NCBI GenBank assembly: GCA_002345965.1
Contig: DDTF01000056.1
Location: forward strand, 20,504 to 46,331
Length of the DNA: 25,828 nucleotides
Source of the DNA: Flammeovirgaceae bacterium UBA2371
GTDB taxonomy: Bacteria > Bacteroidota > Bacteroidia > Cytophagales > Cyclobacteriaceae
Direction of reading: 5' to 3'
Numbering within the stretch: the first letter of the stretch is position 1; every line of letters begins with the position of its first letter. Below, piece by piece: positions 15,006-22,134 of this stretch. The position numbers were made by a program, and so were the translations under genes. The notes under the pieces were generated by a model, which was given only the letters and a program-made list of their open reading frames with translations, made no database searches and was not told where the DNA came from.

Positions 15006-16910
15006 ATGAAAAAAGAGAAATTAGTATGGGCAACAACTTTATTCGCCTTTGGGTGGCTGGCACCCAATCCAATCATAGCCCAGCAGGATTCTATCAAAAC
15101 CACCCACCTCAATGAGGTAGTCATCTCAGCAACCAAATTTCCAAAAAGTCAGGGGGAGACGGGCAAAGTGCTTACCGTAATCGATGAACAGCAACTGCAA
15201 AGGAGTGTCGGCAAAGACCTGGCTCAGGTGCTCAACGAGCAGGTAGGACTGGTGATCAATGGCGCAGGAAGCAATCCCGGCAAAGACAAATCTGTTTTTC
15301 TGCGTGGGGCGGGAAGTCAATATATCCTAATACTTATGGATGGCGTTCCCGTCAACGATCCTTCCGGTGTTGGTGGTGCCTTCGACTTGCGCCTGCTGTC
15401 GGTAGACCAGGTGGCCCGGGTTGAAATTTTGAAAGGCAGTCAGTCTACTTTGTATGGATCGGATGCCATTGCCGGTGTGATCAACATCATCACCAAAAAG
15501 AAAGGGGACCGCCCCATCGGTGGGTTTGGATCCATCAGCTATGGCAGCTACAACACCCTTAAAGGTAATGCAGGGGTGGCTGGAAATAGTGGAAAGGTAG
15601 ACTACAACCTGAGTTATTCCCGCTTTCAGACTGACGGTATCAGCGAGGCAACGGATGAATCAGGAACGGGCAACTTCGACAAAGATGGTTTCGATCAAAA
15701 CGCTTTTCAACTGAACCTTGGCATCAGTCCGACACAAAAATTATCGGTTCGTCCTTTTGTGCGATATACCGATTTCAATGGACAATACGATGGTGGTGCT
15801 TTCTCGGATGACAAAACAGCCCTGTATACGGCTTCCGTTTTGAACTACGGTTTAACCGGACAATACACACTAAGGAAAGGGGCCATCAATTTACAATACG
15901 GTCGCAACGAAACCGAAAGGACTTTTGAAAGTGCTTTCGGAAACTATCCCTACAAAGGAAATTTCGATCATGCAGAAGTGTTTGTTAATCACGACCTGAA
16001 AAATAATTTTCAATTGCTGGCTGGAATCAACTTTCAAAACCTCAACATGGAAGATGAAAATGCAGTGAAGAAAAACCCGTCATTGACCATCACCAGTCCT
16101 TATGCTTCTTTTTTTGTTAAAAACCTGAATGGGTTTTCTGCTGAAGTTGGCGGTCGTTACAATCACCACGCTGTCTATGGCAGTACGTTTACCTATAGCA
16201 TCAATCCTTCTTTTTGGATCAACAAAAGAATGAAGTTGTTTGCCAACTATTCTACGGGTTTTAAAGCACCTACGCTGAACGAATTGTATGGTCAGTTTGG
16301 CGCCAATGAGCAACTGCAACCTCAGGAAAGCAAAAGCACGGAAGGGGGTATGGCATTCTTTTCAAAAGACAATCAATATGAAATGCGCGCAACGGTCTTC
16401 TCCCGAATTATTGACCAGGTAATCGTGTATGGCAATACTGGCTTCGTCAACTTAAACAAACAGGATGATTATGGTTTCGAATTGGAGGGGACATGGAACG
16501 TCACTGACCAATTGTCCATCACGGCTTATTATGCTTTTGTAGATGGAGAAGTTACAGCAAAAACACCCACTGGCGCTGACACCACCTACAGCAACCTGCT
16601 GCGCAGACCAAAAAATTCAGTAGGTATTCATGTTGGGTATCAGATCAATAAAGCTTTCTTTGTGAGCGCCAACTTAAAAACTTTTGATCAACGCAGCGAC
16701 TTGTTCTTTGACCTCAATAATTTCACCAACCAGTCTGTATCCCTGGCAGCCTACCAGCTGCTGGATGTGTATGCCGAATACAAATTAATGGATGGAAAAC
16801 TGAGACTATTTGTTGACGCGAAGAATGTCCTCAACCAACGCTATTCTGAAATTCATGGTTACAATACTATGCCATTCAATGTCAACACTGGTTTGTCTTT
16901 TAGTTTATAA
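15006..16910 (+). CDS. btuB: TonB-dependent vitamin B12 outer-membrane receptor, BtuB-like
   Basis: A 634-residue outer-membrane receptor that would bring cobalamin or cobinamide into the periplasm using TonB energy. Residues 1-25 are a signal peptide ending at IIAQ. A TonB box-like NEVVISA (36-42) opens the plug domain (about 36-165), which shows KDLAQVLNEQVGLVINGAG, FLRGAGSQYILILMDGVPVND (98-118) and ILKGSQSTLYGSDAIAGVINIITKK. The rest is a 22-strand-type barrel with repeated aromatic strands, and it ends in NVNTGLSFSL. The short plug, BtuB-like length and upstream cobalamin riboswitch make B12 the best-supported substrate. I chose ATG 15006 rather than the in-frame GTG at 14907 because only it places the signal peptide first. 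The next gene follows after 12 bases. Confidence 0.93.
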   Translation: MKKEKLVWATTLFAFGWLAPNPIIAQQDSIKTTHLNEVVISATKFPKSQGETGKVLTVIDEQQLQRSVGKDLAQVLNEQVGLVINGAGSNPGKDKSVFLRGAGSQYILILMDGVPVNDPSGVGGAFDLRLLSVDQVARVEILKGSQSTLYGSDAIAGVINIITKKKGDRPIGGFGSISYGSYNTLKGNAGVAGNSGKVDYNLSYSRFQTDGISEATDESGTGNFDKDGFDQNAFQLNLGISPTQKLSVRPFVRYTDFNGQYDGGAFSDDKTALYTASVLNYGLTGQYTLRKGAINLQYGRNETERTFESAFGNYPYKGNFDHAEVFVNHDLKNNFQLLAGINFQNLNMEDENAVKKNPSLTITSPYASFFVKNLNGFSAEVGGRYNHHAVYGSTFTYSINPSFWINKRMKLFANYSTGFKAPTLNELYGQFGANEQLQPQESKSTEGGMAFFSKDNQYEMRATVFSRIIDQVIVYGNTGFVNLNKQDDYGFELEGTWNVTDQLSITAYYAFVDGEVTAKTPTGADTTYSNLLRRPKNSVGIHVGYQINKAFFVSANLKTFDQRSDLFFDLNNFTNQSVSLAAYQLLDVYAEYKLMDGKLRLFVDAKNVLNQRYSEIHGYNTMPFNVNTGLSFSL

Positions 16911-16922
16911 AATGACTGGTTC

Positions 16923-17573
16923 ATGAAAAAGTGCATGGTCAGTTGGAGTGGAGGCAAGGACAGTTGCCTGGCGCTGATAAACGCCAGGGCCCAGGGTCAT
17001 ACGCCAGTGGTGCTCTTGAACATGATGAACGAAAATGGAAAGGTAAGTCGCAGCCATGCCATCCCTCAGGAAATTCTGCAGCAGCAGGGAAAGCTCATGG
17101 GTTTGCCTGTAGTAACAAAACCCGTGAGCTGGGAGCAGTATGAGGAGGTTTTCATCTCGACACTACAAGAGCTCAAAGAGAAGTACAGCATTGAAGCAGG
17201 TGTATTTGGCGATATTGATTTACAGGAACATCGCAACTGGGAAGAAATGGTGTGTACTCAATCGGGTCTTAAAGCCTTATTACCTTTGTGGCAACAAAAC
17301 AGGAAGGCACTGGTGCTGGAAATGATCAACATTGGGATAGAAGCGCATATCGTATCTTGCAACGAAACCATGGGTGCAACCTACCTGGGTGAAAAAATCA
17401 CCCCCATGCTGATTGATCAGCTGGAACAAATAGGGGTGGATGCCTGTGGGGAAAATGGAGAGTACCATACACTGGTGGTCAACGCACCGATGTTTAAAAA
17501 CAAAATGCAAGTTCAATTTGGAAACAAAATACAAAACGGAAACTACTGGTTCATTGAAATGAAACTGCTTTGA
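16923..17573 (+). CDS. DUF71/COG2102 (Dph6-like) ATP-pyrophosphatase, predicted B12-salvage subgroup
   Basis: A 216-residue cytoplasmic N-type ATP-pyrophosphatase. The PP-loop is S9-G-G-K-D-S14 in VSWSGGKDS. Further family signatures are GVFGDIDLQEHRNW (93-106), which matches the conserved 'fGDI...hr.w.e', SCNETMGATYLGE (145-157) and CGENGEYHTLVVNAPMF (175-191). In archaea and eukaryotes the family (Dph6) amidates diphthine on elongation factor 2. Bacteria lack diphthamide, and comparative genomics has predicted a separate bacterial branch acting in B12 salvage. Its place 12 bases after a riboswitch-controlled btuB fits that branch well. The reaction is unproven; an amidation or adenylation step on an incomplete corrinoid is a reasonable guess. 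The start ATG is unambiguous. Its stop overlaps the next start. Confidence 0.9.
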   Translation: MKKCMVSWSGGKDSCLALINARAQGHTPVVLLNMMNENGKVSRSHAIPQEILQQQGKLMGLPVVTKPVSWEQYEEVFISTLQELKEKYSIEAGVFGDIDLQEHRNWEEMVCTQSGLKALLPLWQQNRKALVLEMINIGIEAHIVSCNETMGATYLGEKITPMLIDQLEQIGVDACGENGEYHTLVVNAPMFKNKMQVQFGNKIQNGNYWFIEMKLL

Positions 17574-17941
17574 AATCATTGCTTCATCAGGATTTTCACA
17601 AACACGAAACACGCATTTGTAAACGTTGTCAACAGCCCTTTGAATGCAAGATGGGCGATGTGAACAATTGTCAGTGTGCAAGTGTAATGTTAAGGGAAGA
17701 GACCAGACTGTTTTTGGAAAAAACAACATGGGGTTGTTTGTGTGCCCGTTGCTTGAAAGAGTTGGATGACAAATTAACCAGCCTGAAGGGACAGCCATTT
17801 CCTTTGCCGGGTGAAATGAAACCTGGCTTTCATTTTTATGTAGAGCACGGCTTGTTTGTGTTCACGGAGAACTATCACCTGCTTCGCGGCAATTGCTGCC
17901 AAAGTGGTTGCCGGCATTGTCCATATGGATATAATAAATGA
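17570..17941 (+). CDS. Cysteine-rich CWC-DUF5522 fusion protein in the B12 operon
   Basis: A 123-residue protein with twelve cysteines (17, 20, 26, 34, 36, 56, 58, 61, 109, 110, 114, 117). The N-terminal part, ICKRCQQPFEC...NNCQC...CLCARCLKEL (16-65), fits the cysteine-rich CWC family. The C-terminal part, GLFVFTENYHLLRGNCCQSGCRHCPYGY (94-121), fits DUF5522. Both are short, uncharacterised, metal-binding-looking domains; zinc or an iron-sulfur cluster is plausible. No signal peptide, so cytoplasmic. The start is probably the TTG at 17570, overlapping the TGA of the upstream gene (TTGA), because no ATG occurs in frame until within the first motif; the TTG at 17579 is the alternative. This coupling makes it the third gene of the riboswitch operon. 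Its stop lies four bases from the stop of the convergent minus-strand gene. Role unknown. Confidence 0.85.
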   Translation: MKSLLHQDFHKHETRICKRCQQPFECKMGDVNNCQCASVMLREETRLFLEKTTWGCLCARCLKELDDKLTSLKGQPFPLPGEMKPGFHFYVEHGLFVFTENYHLLRGNCCQSGCRHCPYGYNK

Positions 17942-17945
17942 TTTA

Positions 17946-19187
17946 TTATCTGTCAACGTAATAAACCATCCTTGTTTCTGCTTTTCCGCTTGCATTTATC
18001 ACACGGGGATGAATGATAAAGTTACCCGTTGCAGCACCATTTCCGTGCAGTTGGAGAGGAGACCGCACAAATTGGCTGGCTCCGTTCCAATCAATAGCTG
18101 TGATATTTTGCCCATCAAAGATGGACGTCTTTCCGGCCAACCCGCCATACATTACTCCTTTGAAGGGAACAAATGTAGGAGAAAAACCTGTTGCAATATT
18201 GAAGTTTTGAGTTCCCTTGGACCAAGTACCTGAAGCAATGTTAAATACATGATTGCCACAATATATTTTTCCATTGTAAGCAAAGGAGTGATCTCCCACT
18301 ATACCCTTAACGGGTTTCTTCGCCAACTCGGTCCATTCGTTACTTGCAGGGTCATACTCAAATAACCGATCCTGATTACCTATTCCAAAATATCCTTTAC
18401 CACCTTCACTTACTCCTAATACTGGATACGCATATTCATCTCTGTTGTCGAAAGCACCAAGATTAAGGATAGTGGATACCAACACAGGCAAAGTCCCTTT
18501 GTCTATCCAGCTGTCGCTGTTGGAGTCATAAGCGTAAAGTTTGGAGTTGTTACCCACCAGGTATCCAATGTTGTTGATAGAAAAACCTGCAAAGGCATTG
18601 AAGCCTATCAGGTTGGGAATGGAAGCCCGCGGATTCCATTCAAACGTGGTGGTATCAAAACGATACCAGTTGTTGAACATGCCAAAGCCACTGTATACAT
18701 CTCCGTCAATGGTCATAGTTACTTGCAGACGGGTAGCGCCTCCCGGAAATTCTTTATGATAAGTGTTCCACACGTGGTCCTTGTGTACCTTCACCTCTTT
18801 GCACAGTTCCGCAGAAGTACGATCGCGTGAGGTGAGTTGGACGCAAACCGTTCCACTGGAGATAAACTCAAAGGCAGCAGGTTGATCTGAAAGTGTGGAT
18901 GGGGGTAATACATTGGTAAAACTGGTGGTGCCATTAAAGACTGCTTCTCCACTGTACCGCCAACTGGCATCAGTGGTGCCATCATCCGAACAGGTGCTGG
19001 ACAAATACGTGATCTTTGGTGCGCCTACGCCTCTGTAAACGACATGTTCCGGTACGGTCAGGTTATCATTGGTCAAAGGCTCAGCTGTTACCTGACAGTC
19101 TTCTGGTTCTTCCATGCATGAGTGAATGCTCCAAGCAAGGCAAAAGATAAAAATACTTTTTAAAAGTGCTGGTATCGGTAGACGCAT
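17946..19187 (-). CDS. Kelch-type beta-propeller lipoprotein with N-terminal Ig/PKD-like domain
   Basis: A 413-residue exported protein. The signal peptide ends in IHSC with C24 lipidated, and the acidic MEEPED right after the cysteine resembles the surface-export signal of Bacteroidota lipoproteins. Residues about 40-135 look like an Ig/PKD-type domain (ITYLSSTCSDDGTTDASWRYSG ... GTVCVQLTSRDRTSAELCKEVKV). Residues about 145-400 contain kelch-like blades ending in phrases such as NWYRFDTTTFEWNPRASIP, KLYAYDSNSDSWIDKGTLP, RLFEYDPASNEWTELAKKP and HVFNIASGTWSKG. Kelch propellers usually bind proteins or glycans. It is the last gene of a four-gene minus-strand operon, 15 bases after the preceding gene, and its end nearly touches the B12 operon from the other side, with no terminator visible between them. 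Confidence 0.88.
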   Translation of the reverse strand: MRLPIPALLKSIFIFCLAWSIHSCMEEPEDCQVTAEPLTNDNLTVPEHVVYRGVGAPKITYLSSTCSDDGTTDASWRYSGEAVFNGTTSFTNVLPPSTLSDQPAAFEFISSGTVCVQLTSRDRTSAELCKEVKVHKDHVWNTYHKEFPGGATRLQVTMTIDGDVYSGFGMFNNWYRFDTTTFEWNPRASIPNLIGFNAFAGFSINNIGYLVGNNSKLYAYDSNSDSWIDKGTLPVLVSTILNLGAFDNRDEYAYPVLGVSEGGKGYFGIGNQDRLFEYDPASNEWTELAKKPVKGIVGDHSFAYNGKIYCGNHVFNIASGTWSKGTQNFNIATGFSPTFVPFKGVMYGGLAGKTSIFDGQNITAIDWNGASQFVRSPLQLHGNGAATGNFIIHPRVINASGKAETRMVYYVDR

Positions 19188-19202
19188 GATTCAATGTTTG
19201 AG

Positions 19203-19745
19203 TTAGATAAATGGATTACATCCTGAATTGACGGCAGTACCCTGATCGGATTGTTTGACAGTACCTTTATAATAAACAAAACGCCCGTTGGTATATTCAA
19301 AAGTGGTAGGACCATTGGGAGTTCCTGCCTTTAATGAAAAGGTACCCGAGATACAACCCGGCTTGCCCTGAGCTGGAGGATCAAAAACAAGTAACCGGAT
19401 GAAGCCGGATTGTATGGGATCAGCTCCATACAGTTTACCGGTCTTAATTGGATAATCTGTATTCAATTCGATACCTTCCACTGGTATGGAAAACTCAGCT
19501 TCAATTTCCCGATCACCAACAAGCTCGTTACCCGCGGTAAACACAATCGTAGCGCTGTTAGTGTTGGGATAGAAATAGGTAACTTCCAGTTCAGAAAGAC
19601 ACACCGGTTCACCATTTTTGGTAGCAGTCACCCATTCATTATCATCACAGGGGTCGACTTTGGAAGGAGGCTCATCACATGAGAAGTGAATTAAAGACAA
19701 GCTGATTGCGATTATGAGGGTTGCTGGTTTTATAGGTAGTTTCAT
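19203..19745 (-). CDS. Hypothetical lipoprotein, third gene of the envelope operon
   Basis: A 180-residue protein of no recognised family. The N-terminus is a lipoprotein signal with C23 in IHFSC; the lipobox is relaxed, as is common in this phylum. DEPPSKVDPCDD follows, with acidic residues right after the cysteine suggesting possible surface exposure. The mature part is beta-rich, with a phrase GFIRLLVFDPPAQGKPGCISGTFSLKAG..... FEYTNGRF resembling the small beta-sandwich lipoproteins common in Bacteroidota, in which GxFsfta-like strands lead to TNGxF. Four cysteines in the mature part (33, 49, about 131 and 176) could form disulfides. It is six bases after the upstream gene and 15 before the kelch lipoprotein, so it almost certainly shares their transcript. 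Confidence 0.75.
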   Translation of the reverse strand: MKLPIKPATLIIAISLSLIHFSCDEPPSKVDPCDDNEWVTATKNGEPVCLSELEVTYFYPNTNSATIVFTAGNELVGDREIEAEFSIPVEGIELNTDYPIKTGKLYGADPIQSGFIRLLVFDPPAQGKPGCISGTFSLKAGTPNGPTTFEYTNGRFVYYKGTVKQSDQGTAVNSGCNPFI

Positions 19746-19751
19746 TATATT

Positions 19752-20471
19752 TTATTTCAAAGAGTTACAATCAAAGGTATCGTGAGCAAGTCCATAGTTG
19801 GTTTCATTGGCTCCGGTAACCATAACAATTGGATTTTTATTATTGGTATATTTTTCAAACTTGATCAAGTCCACCTCAAAGTGAATTGATTGTGTGGGAT
19901 TTTGTCGTGTAATTGAAGGATCAATACCAAAATCAACATAAACCACCTTGGGTGCAGCTGAGATAAGCGCAACAGGAAAGGTGCGATCGTCTCGTTCAAA
20001 TGCGGCTTCTTCTCCTTTGGCATAAAAAAGTACTTCATTGGGTACACGCCCGTTGCCTTGCATTCGTGAGAAAACTTCTTTTCCTTCTACCAAATAGGTG
20101 GATTTATCGGCACCATATACTGATGAAAGAATAGATGCATCTGGATTTGATTTGTAGGCAACTGATGCACTGATCTGACTATCACGTGAAGCACCACCAT
20201 TCACCCCTGTCCATTGAAAGTCAAGGAGGGTAATGCCAATTGAAATTTCTGGATGATTCTCATTCTCAGTCTGACGTTGAATCAGGCGAACATCTTTTTT
20301 TGATTTCGGATTTTGAATATCAACAATCAGTACCCCGTTTTCCACTGTAACAGTTGCATCGGGATTGTTGATCTCCACGTCCCACTTTCCGCAATTCAAA
20401 GAGGGCGTATCTTCGACCACACATGAAATGAAAGTGCCAATGAAAAGGATAACAATTAAGTGATATTTCAT
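19752..20471 (-). CDS. Hypothetical lipoprotein, second gene of the envelope operon
   Basis: A 239-residue exported protein of no recognised family. The short signal ends in FISC with C17 lipidated, followed by VVEDTPSLNC, again acidic after the cysteine. The body is predicted beta-rich, without a catalytic motif I can identify. An early segment WDVEINNPDATVTVENGVLIVDIQNPKSKKDVRLIQRQ looks like a strand-rich sandwich of the concanavalin/galactose-binding type, and HFEVDLIKFEKY lies near the end; this is a weak impression, not a family assignment. It lies 15 bases after the beta-barrel gene and six bases before the next lipoprotein gene, so the four genes behave as one unit. Possible roles include surface binding partner of the barrel protein. 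Confidence 0.75.
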   Translation of the reverse strand: MKYHLIVILFIGTFISCVVEDTPSLNCGKWDVEINNPDATVTVENGVLIVDIQNPKSKKDVRLIQRQTENENHPEISIGITLLDFQWTGVNGGASRDSQISASVAYKSNPDASILSSVYGADKSTYLVEGKEVFSRMQGNGRVPNEVLFYAKGEEAAFERDDRTFPVALISAAPKVVYVDFGIDPSITRQNPTQSIHFEVDLIKFEKYTNNKNPIVMVTGANETNYGLAHDTFDCNSLK

Positions 20472-20486
20472 AAGAAGATTTAAGAA

Positions 20487-21242
20487 TTAAAACATAAAGC
20501 CAATGCCCAATTGTTGTCGTTTGATGCGGTTACCCCAGTCGTTGAGTCCATTGACAATTTCCAGGTTGAGGAAAATTTTGTTGTACCTCAGTTCAAACAT
20601 TTGATTAAGTATTTCAGGCTGTTGGTCGGGTGCCACAGGTTGTTCACCAAATGTGAATGCATAGGAGCCTTCGTAATGCAAAACCATAGAAGTACCAGGA
20701 ATGCTTAAATCCACAATGGCGAGGGGACCGTAGCCACCATAATAATAAATAGTGCCACTTGTGTTTTTATCTGATTTGCGGGAAGTGTGCAGTCCTTCTA
20801 CACCATAATAATAGTCTCCTATGTGACCCCCAGCTGAAAATTGTATGTATTTAGTAGAGACCAGAGACAGTGCATAATTGTGCCATCCAAAAACGCTGCT
20901 AAGGGTAGGTGTCCCCGGATTAGGTTTTTCTGCAATGCCTGGTTTGGTATAGAGGAGGGCCATCACATCTCCCAGGATTTTGTATCGATGGCTGGATTGA
21001 AATTTAAAATTACTGTACTGCGATCGGCTGAAGCTAATATCCAACACAACAGCGTCAAATGTTTCGTTCTCTATTTTACCTGACCATTCATTGGTCATTT
21101 TACCATAGTATAGGGCTGTTCTGAAAATTTTTCCATCCGTGTAAGCTTCACTTAGCTGTGTCCACCCGTCAGATTGTTTAAAAAGGAAACCAAGTGTGAG
21201 ACAAATTGCTCCACAAATTTTTGTCTTATTCATTATTGTCAT
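20487..21242 (-). CDS. Probable outer-membrane beta-barrel protein, first gene of the envelope operon
   Basis: A 251-residue exported protein not assigned to a named family. A hydrophobic N-terminus (KICGAICLTLGFLFKQSDG) is a probable signal peptide. The mature part has alternating aromatic/polar strands, for example KFQSSHRYKILGDVMALLY, TKYIQFSAGGHIGDYYYGVEGL, TIYYYGGYGPLAIVDLSI and MVLHYEGSYAFTFG. It ends with QLGIGFMF, a typical outer-membrane barrel C-terminus with terminal phenylalanine. About 8-12 strands would fit the length. Two starts are possible, ATG 21242 and ATG 21233, and both keep the signal. It leads a minus-strand operon with three lipoproteins. The 140-base divergent region upstream contains an 18-bp palindrome and the promoter of the isochorismatase gene. 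Confidence 0.75.
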   Translation of the reverse strand: MTIMNKTKICGAICLTLGFLFKQSDGWTQLSEAYTDGKIFRTALYYGKMTNEWSGKIENETFDAVVLDISFSRSQYSNFKFQSSHRYKILGDVMALLYTKPGIAEKPNPGTPTLSSVFGWHNYALSLVSTKYIQFSAGGHIGDYYYGVEGLHTSRKSDKNTSGTIYYYGGYGPLAIVDLSIPGTSMVLHYEGSYAFTFGEQPVAPDQQPEILNQMFELRYNKIFLNLEIVNGLNDWGNRIKRQQLGIGFMF

Positions 21243-21298
21243 TTAAGGATTTAAACCATTTACAATTGCATAGTTAAAGTGGATGAGTCTGCAACACC

Positions 21299-21316
21299 AT
21301 ACCATGACCATGGTAT
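21299..21316. promoter_or_regulatory. 18-bp palindrome in the divergent promoter region, operator candidate
   Basis: ATACCATG (21299-21306) and CATGGTAT (21309-21316) are perfect inverted arms around a two-base spacer. The site sits 57 bases upstream of the minus-strand operon start and 38 bases before the -7 box of the isochorismatase gene, a good position for a dimeric regulator acting on both. Confidence 0.5.
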
Positions 21317-21353
21317 ATTGAGATGTGGTAATACGTTAGGCTGATTTCTTTAT

Positions 21354-21361
21354 TAACTTTG
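21354..21361 (+). promoter_or_regulatory. Probable -7 promoter box of the isochorismatase-family gene
   Basis: TAACTTTG is an exact match to the Bacteroidota -7 consensus TAnnTTTG, 21 bases before the ATG at 21383. A properly spaced TTG at -33 is not evident. The box overlaps the TTG at 21359, which argues against that codon as a start. Confidence 0.5.
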
Positions 21362-21382
21362 AGCGGCATAATATTGAACCAA

Positions 21383-21949
21383 ATGAAACTCAGAGAGAGA
21401 AAGCCAGCATTATTACTGATTGATATTCAAAAAGGGTTTGAGGATGAGGATTACTGGGGAGGAAACAGGAACAACAAGGATGCAGAAATAAAGTCTGGAC
21501 AAATTTTAAATCAATGGAGGGCATTGAATTTGCCAGTCTTTCACATTAGACATAGTTCACAAAACCCTAACTCCAAACTGCACGCCTCCCATAAGGGGTT
21601 TGAAATTCATGATAGTGTAAAACCCATTTCCGGAGAGCCTGTCATAACCAAAAATGTAAACAGTGCTTTCATTGGTACCGACTTGAAAGAACAACTGGAT
21701 GAACAGGGTATTAATACACTGGTGATAGTGGGTTTAACCACCAACCATTGTGTATCCACGACCACACGAATGGCAGGCAACTATGGGTACCATACTATTT
21801 TGATTTCCGATGCAACTGCAACCTTTGACAGGATGGGAATCAATGGAGAAAAATATTCTTCCGAGATCATACACCTGACTACGTTGGCCAATTTGAAAGA
21901 TGAGTTTGCCGAAATTCTCGATACAGATCAGTTGTTAAGGAATATATAA
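21383..21949 (+). CDS. Isochorismatase-family cysteine hydrolase
   Basis: A 188-residue cytoplasmic hydrolase of the isochorismatase-like fold. The catalytic triad of the family is present: D14 in LLIDIQKGF, K90 in VITKNVNSAF and C123 in VGLTTNHCVSTTTR. The non-prolyl cis peptide region is probably VGLTTN. Members hydrolyse amides such as nicotinamide, ureidoacrylate or N-carbamoyl compounds; the substrate cannot be chosen from sequence alone. TTNHCVSTTTRMAGNYGY is typical of the cysteine hydrolase branch rather than of true isochorismatases. The ATG at 21383 is preferred over an upstream TTG at 21359 because the promoter -7 box overlaps the latter. It is transcribed divergently from the envelope operon and has no close downstream partner on its strand. 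Confidence 0.92.
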   Translation: MKLRERKPALLLIDIQKGFEDEDYWGGNRNNKDAEIKSGQILNQWRALNLPVFHIRHSSQNPNSKLHASHKGFEIHDSVKPISGEPVITKNVNSAFIGTDLKEQLDEQGINTLVIVGLTTNHCVSTTTRMAGNYGYHTILISDATATFDRMGINGEKYSSEIIHLTTLANLKDEFAEILDTDQLLRNI

Positions 21950-22077
21950 TGGTGATTAATGCCAGCGCGCTGGACTTATTAAAATTGAAGTGAATTGGCT
22001 GTCCTGCTGGAGCTATTCAGATCATGGTGAGATAATTACAAGCTTTATGGAGTCAAAACGGCACTTTTACCATAAAA

Positions 22078-22122
22078 AGTATTACTACCCTTGTATAATA
22101 GTAATACTATCATTTATCTTTG
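22078..22122 (+). promoter_or_regulatory. Promoter embedded in an inverted repeat, upstream of the SulP/carbonic anhydrase operon
   Basis: Perfect 10-bp arms AGTATTACTA (22078-22087) and TAGTAATACT (22099-22108) flank an 11-base centre that contains TTG (22091-22093). An exact -7 box TATCTTTG follows at 22115-22122, 21 bases after that TTG. The right arm therefore lies between the two promoter elements, where a bound repressor would block transcription. Transcription would start about ten bases before the ATG at 22135. The TetR-type regulator encoded at the end of the same cluster is an obvious candidate to bind here. Confidence 0.65.
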
Positions 22123-22134
22123 TTTCTCCCAAAG

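Noticed and set aside
21962..21973. Perfect 12-bp palindrome CCAGCGCGCTGG after the isochorismatase gene
   Set aside because: It has no loop or T tract, lies downstream of a gene, and short self-complementary runs of this kind can arise by chance; no supporting context.
22094..22099. TATAAT as a sigma-70-type -10 box
   Set aside because: No suitable -35 element is spaced 16-18 bases upstream, and the exact Bacteroidota TAnnTTTG box lies just downstream in a better position.
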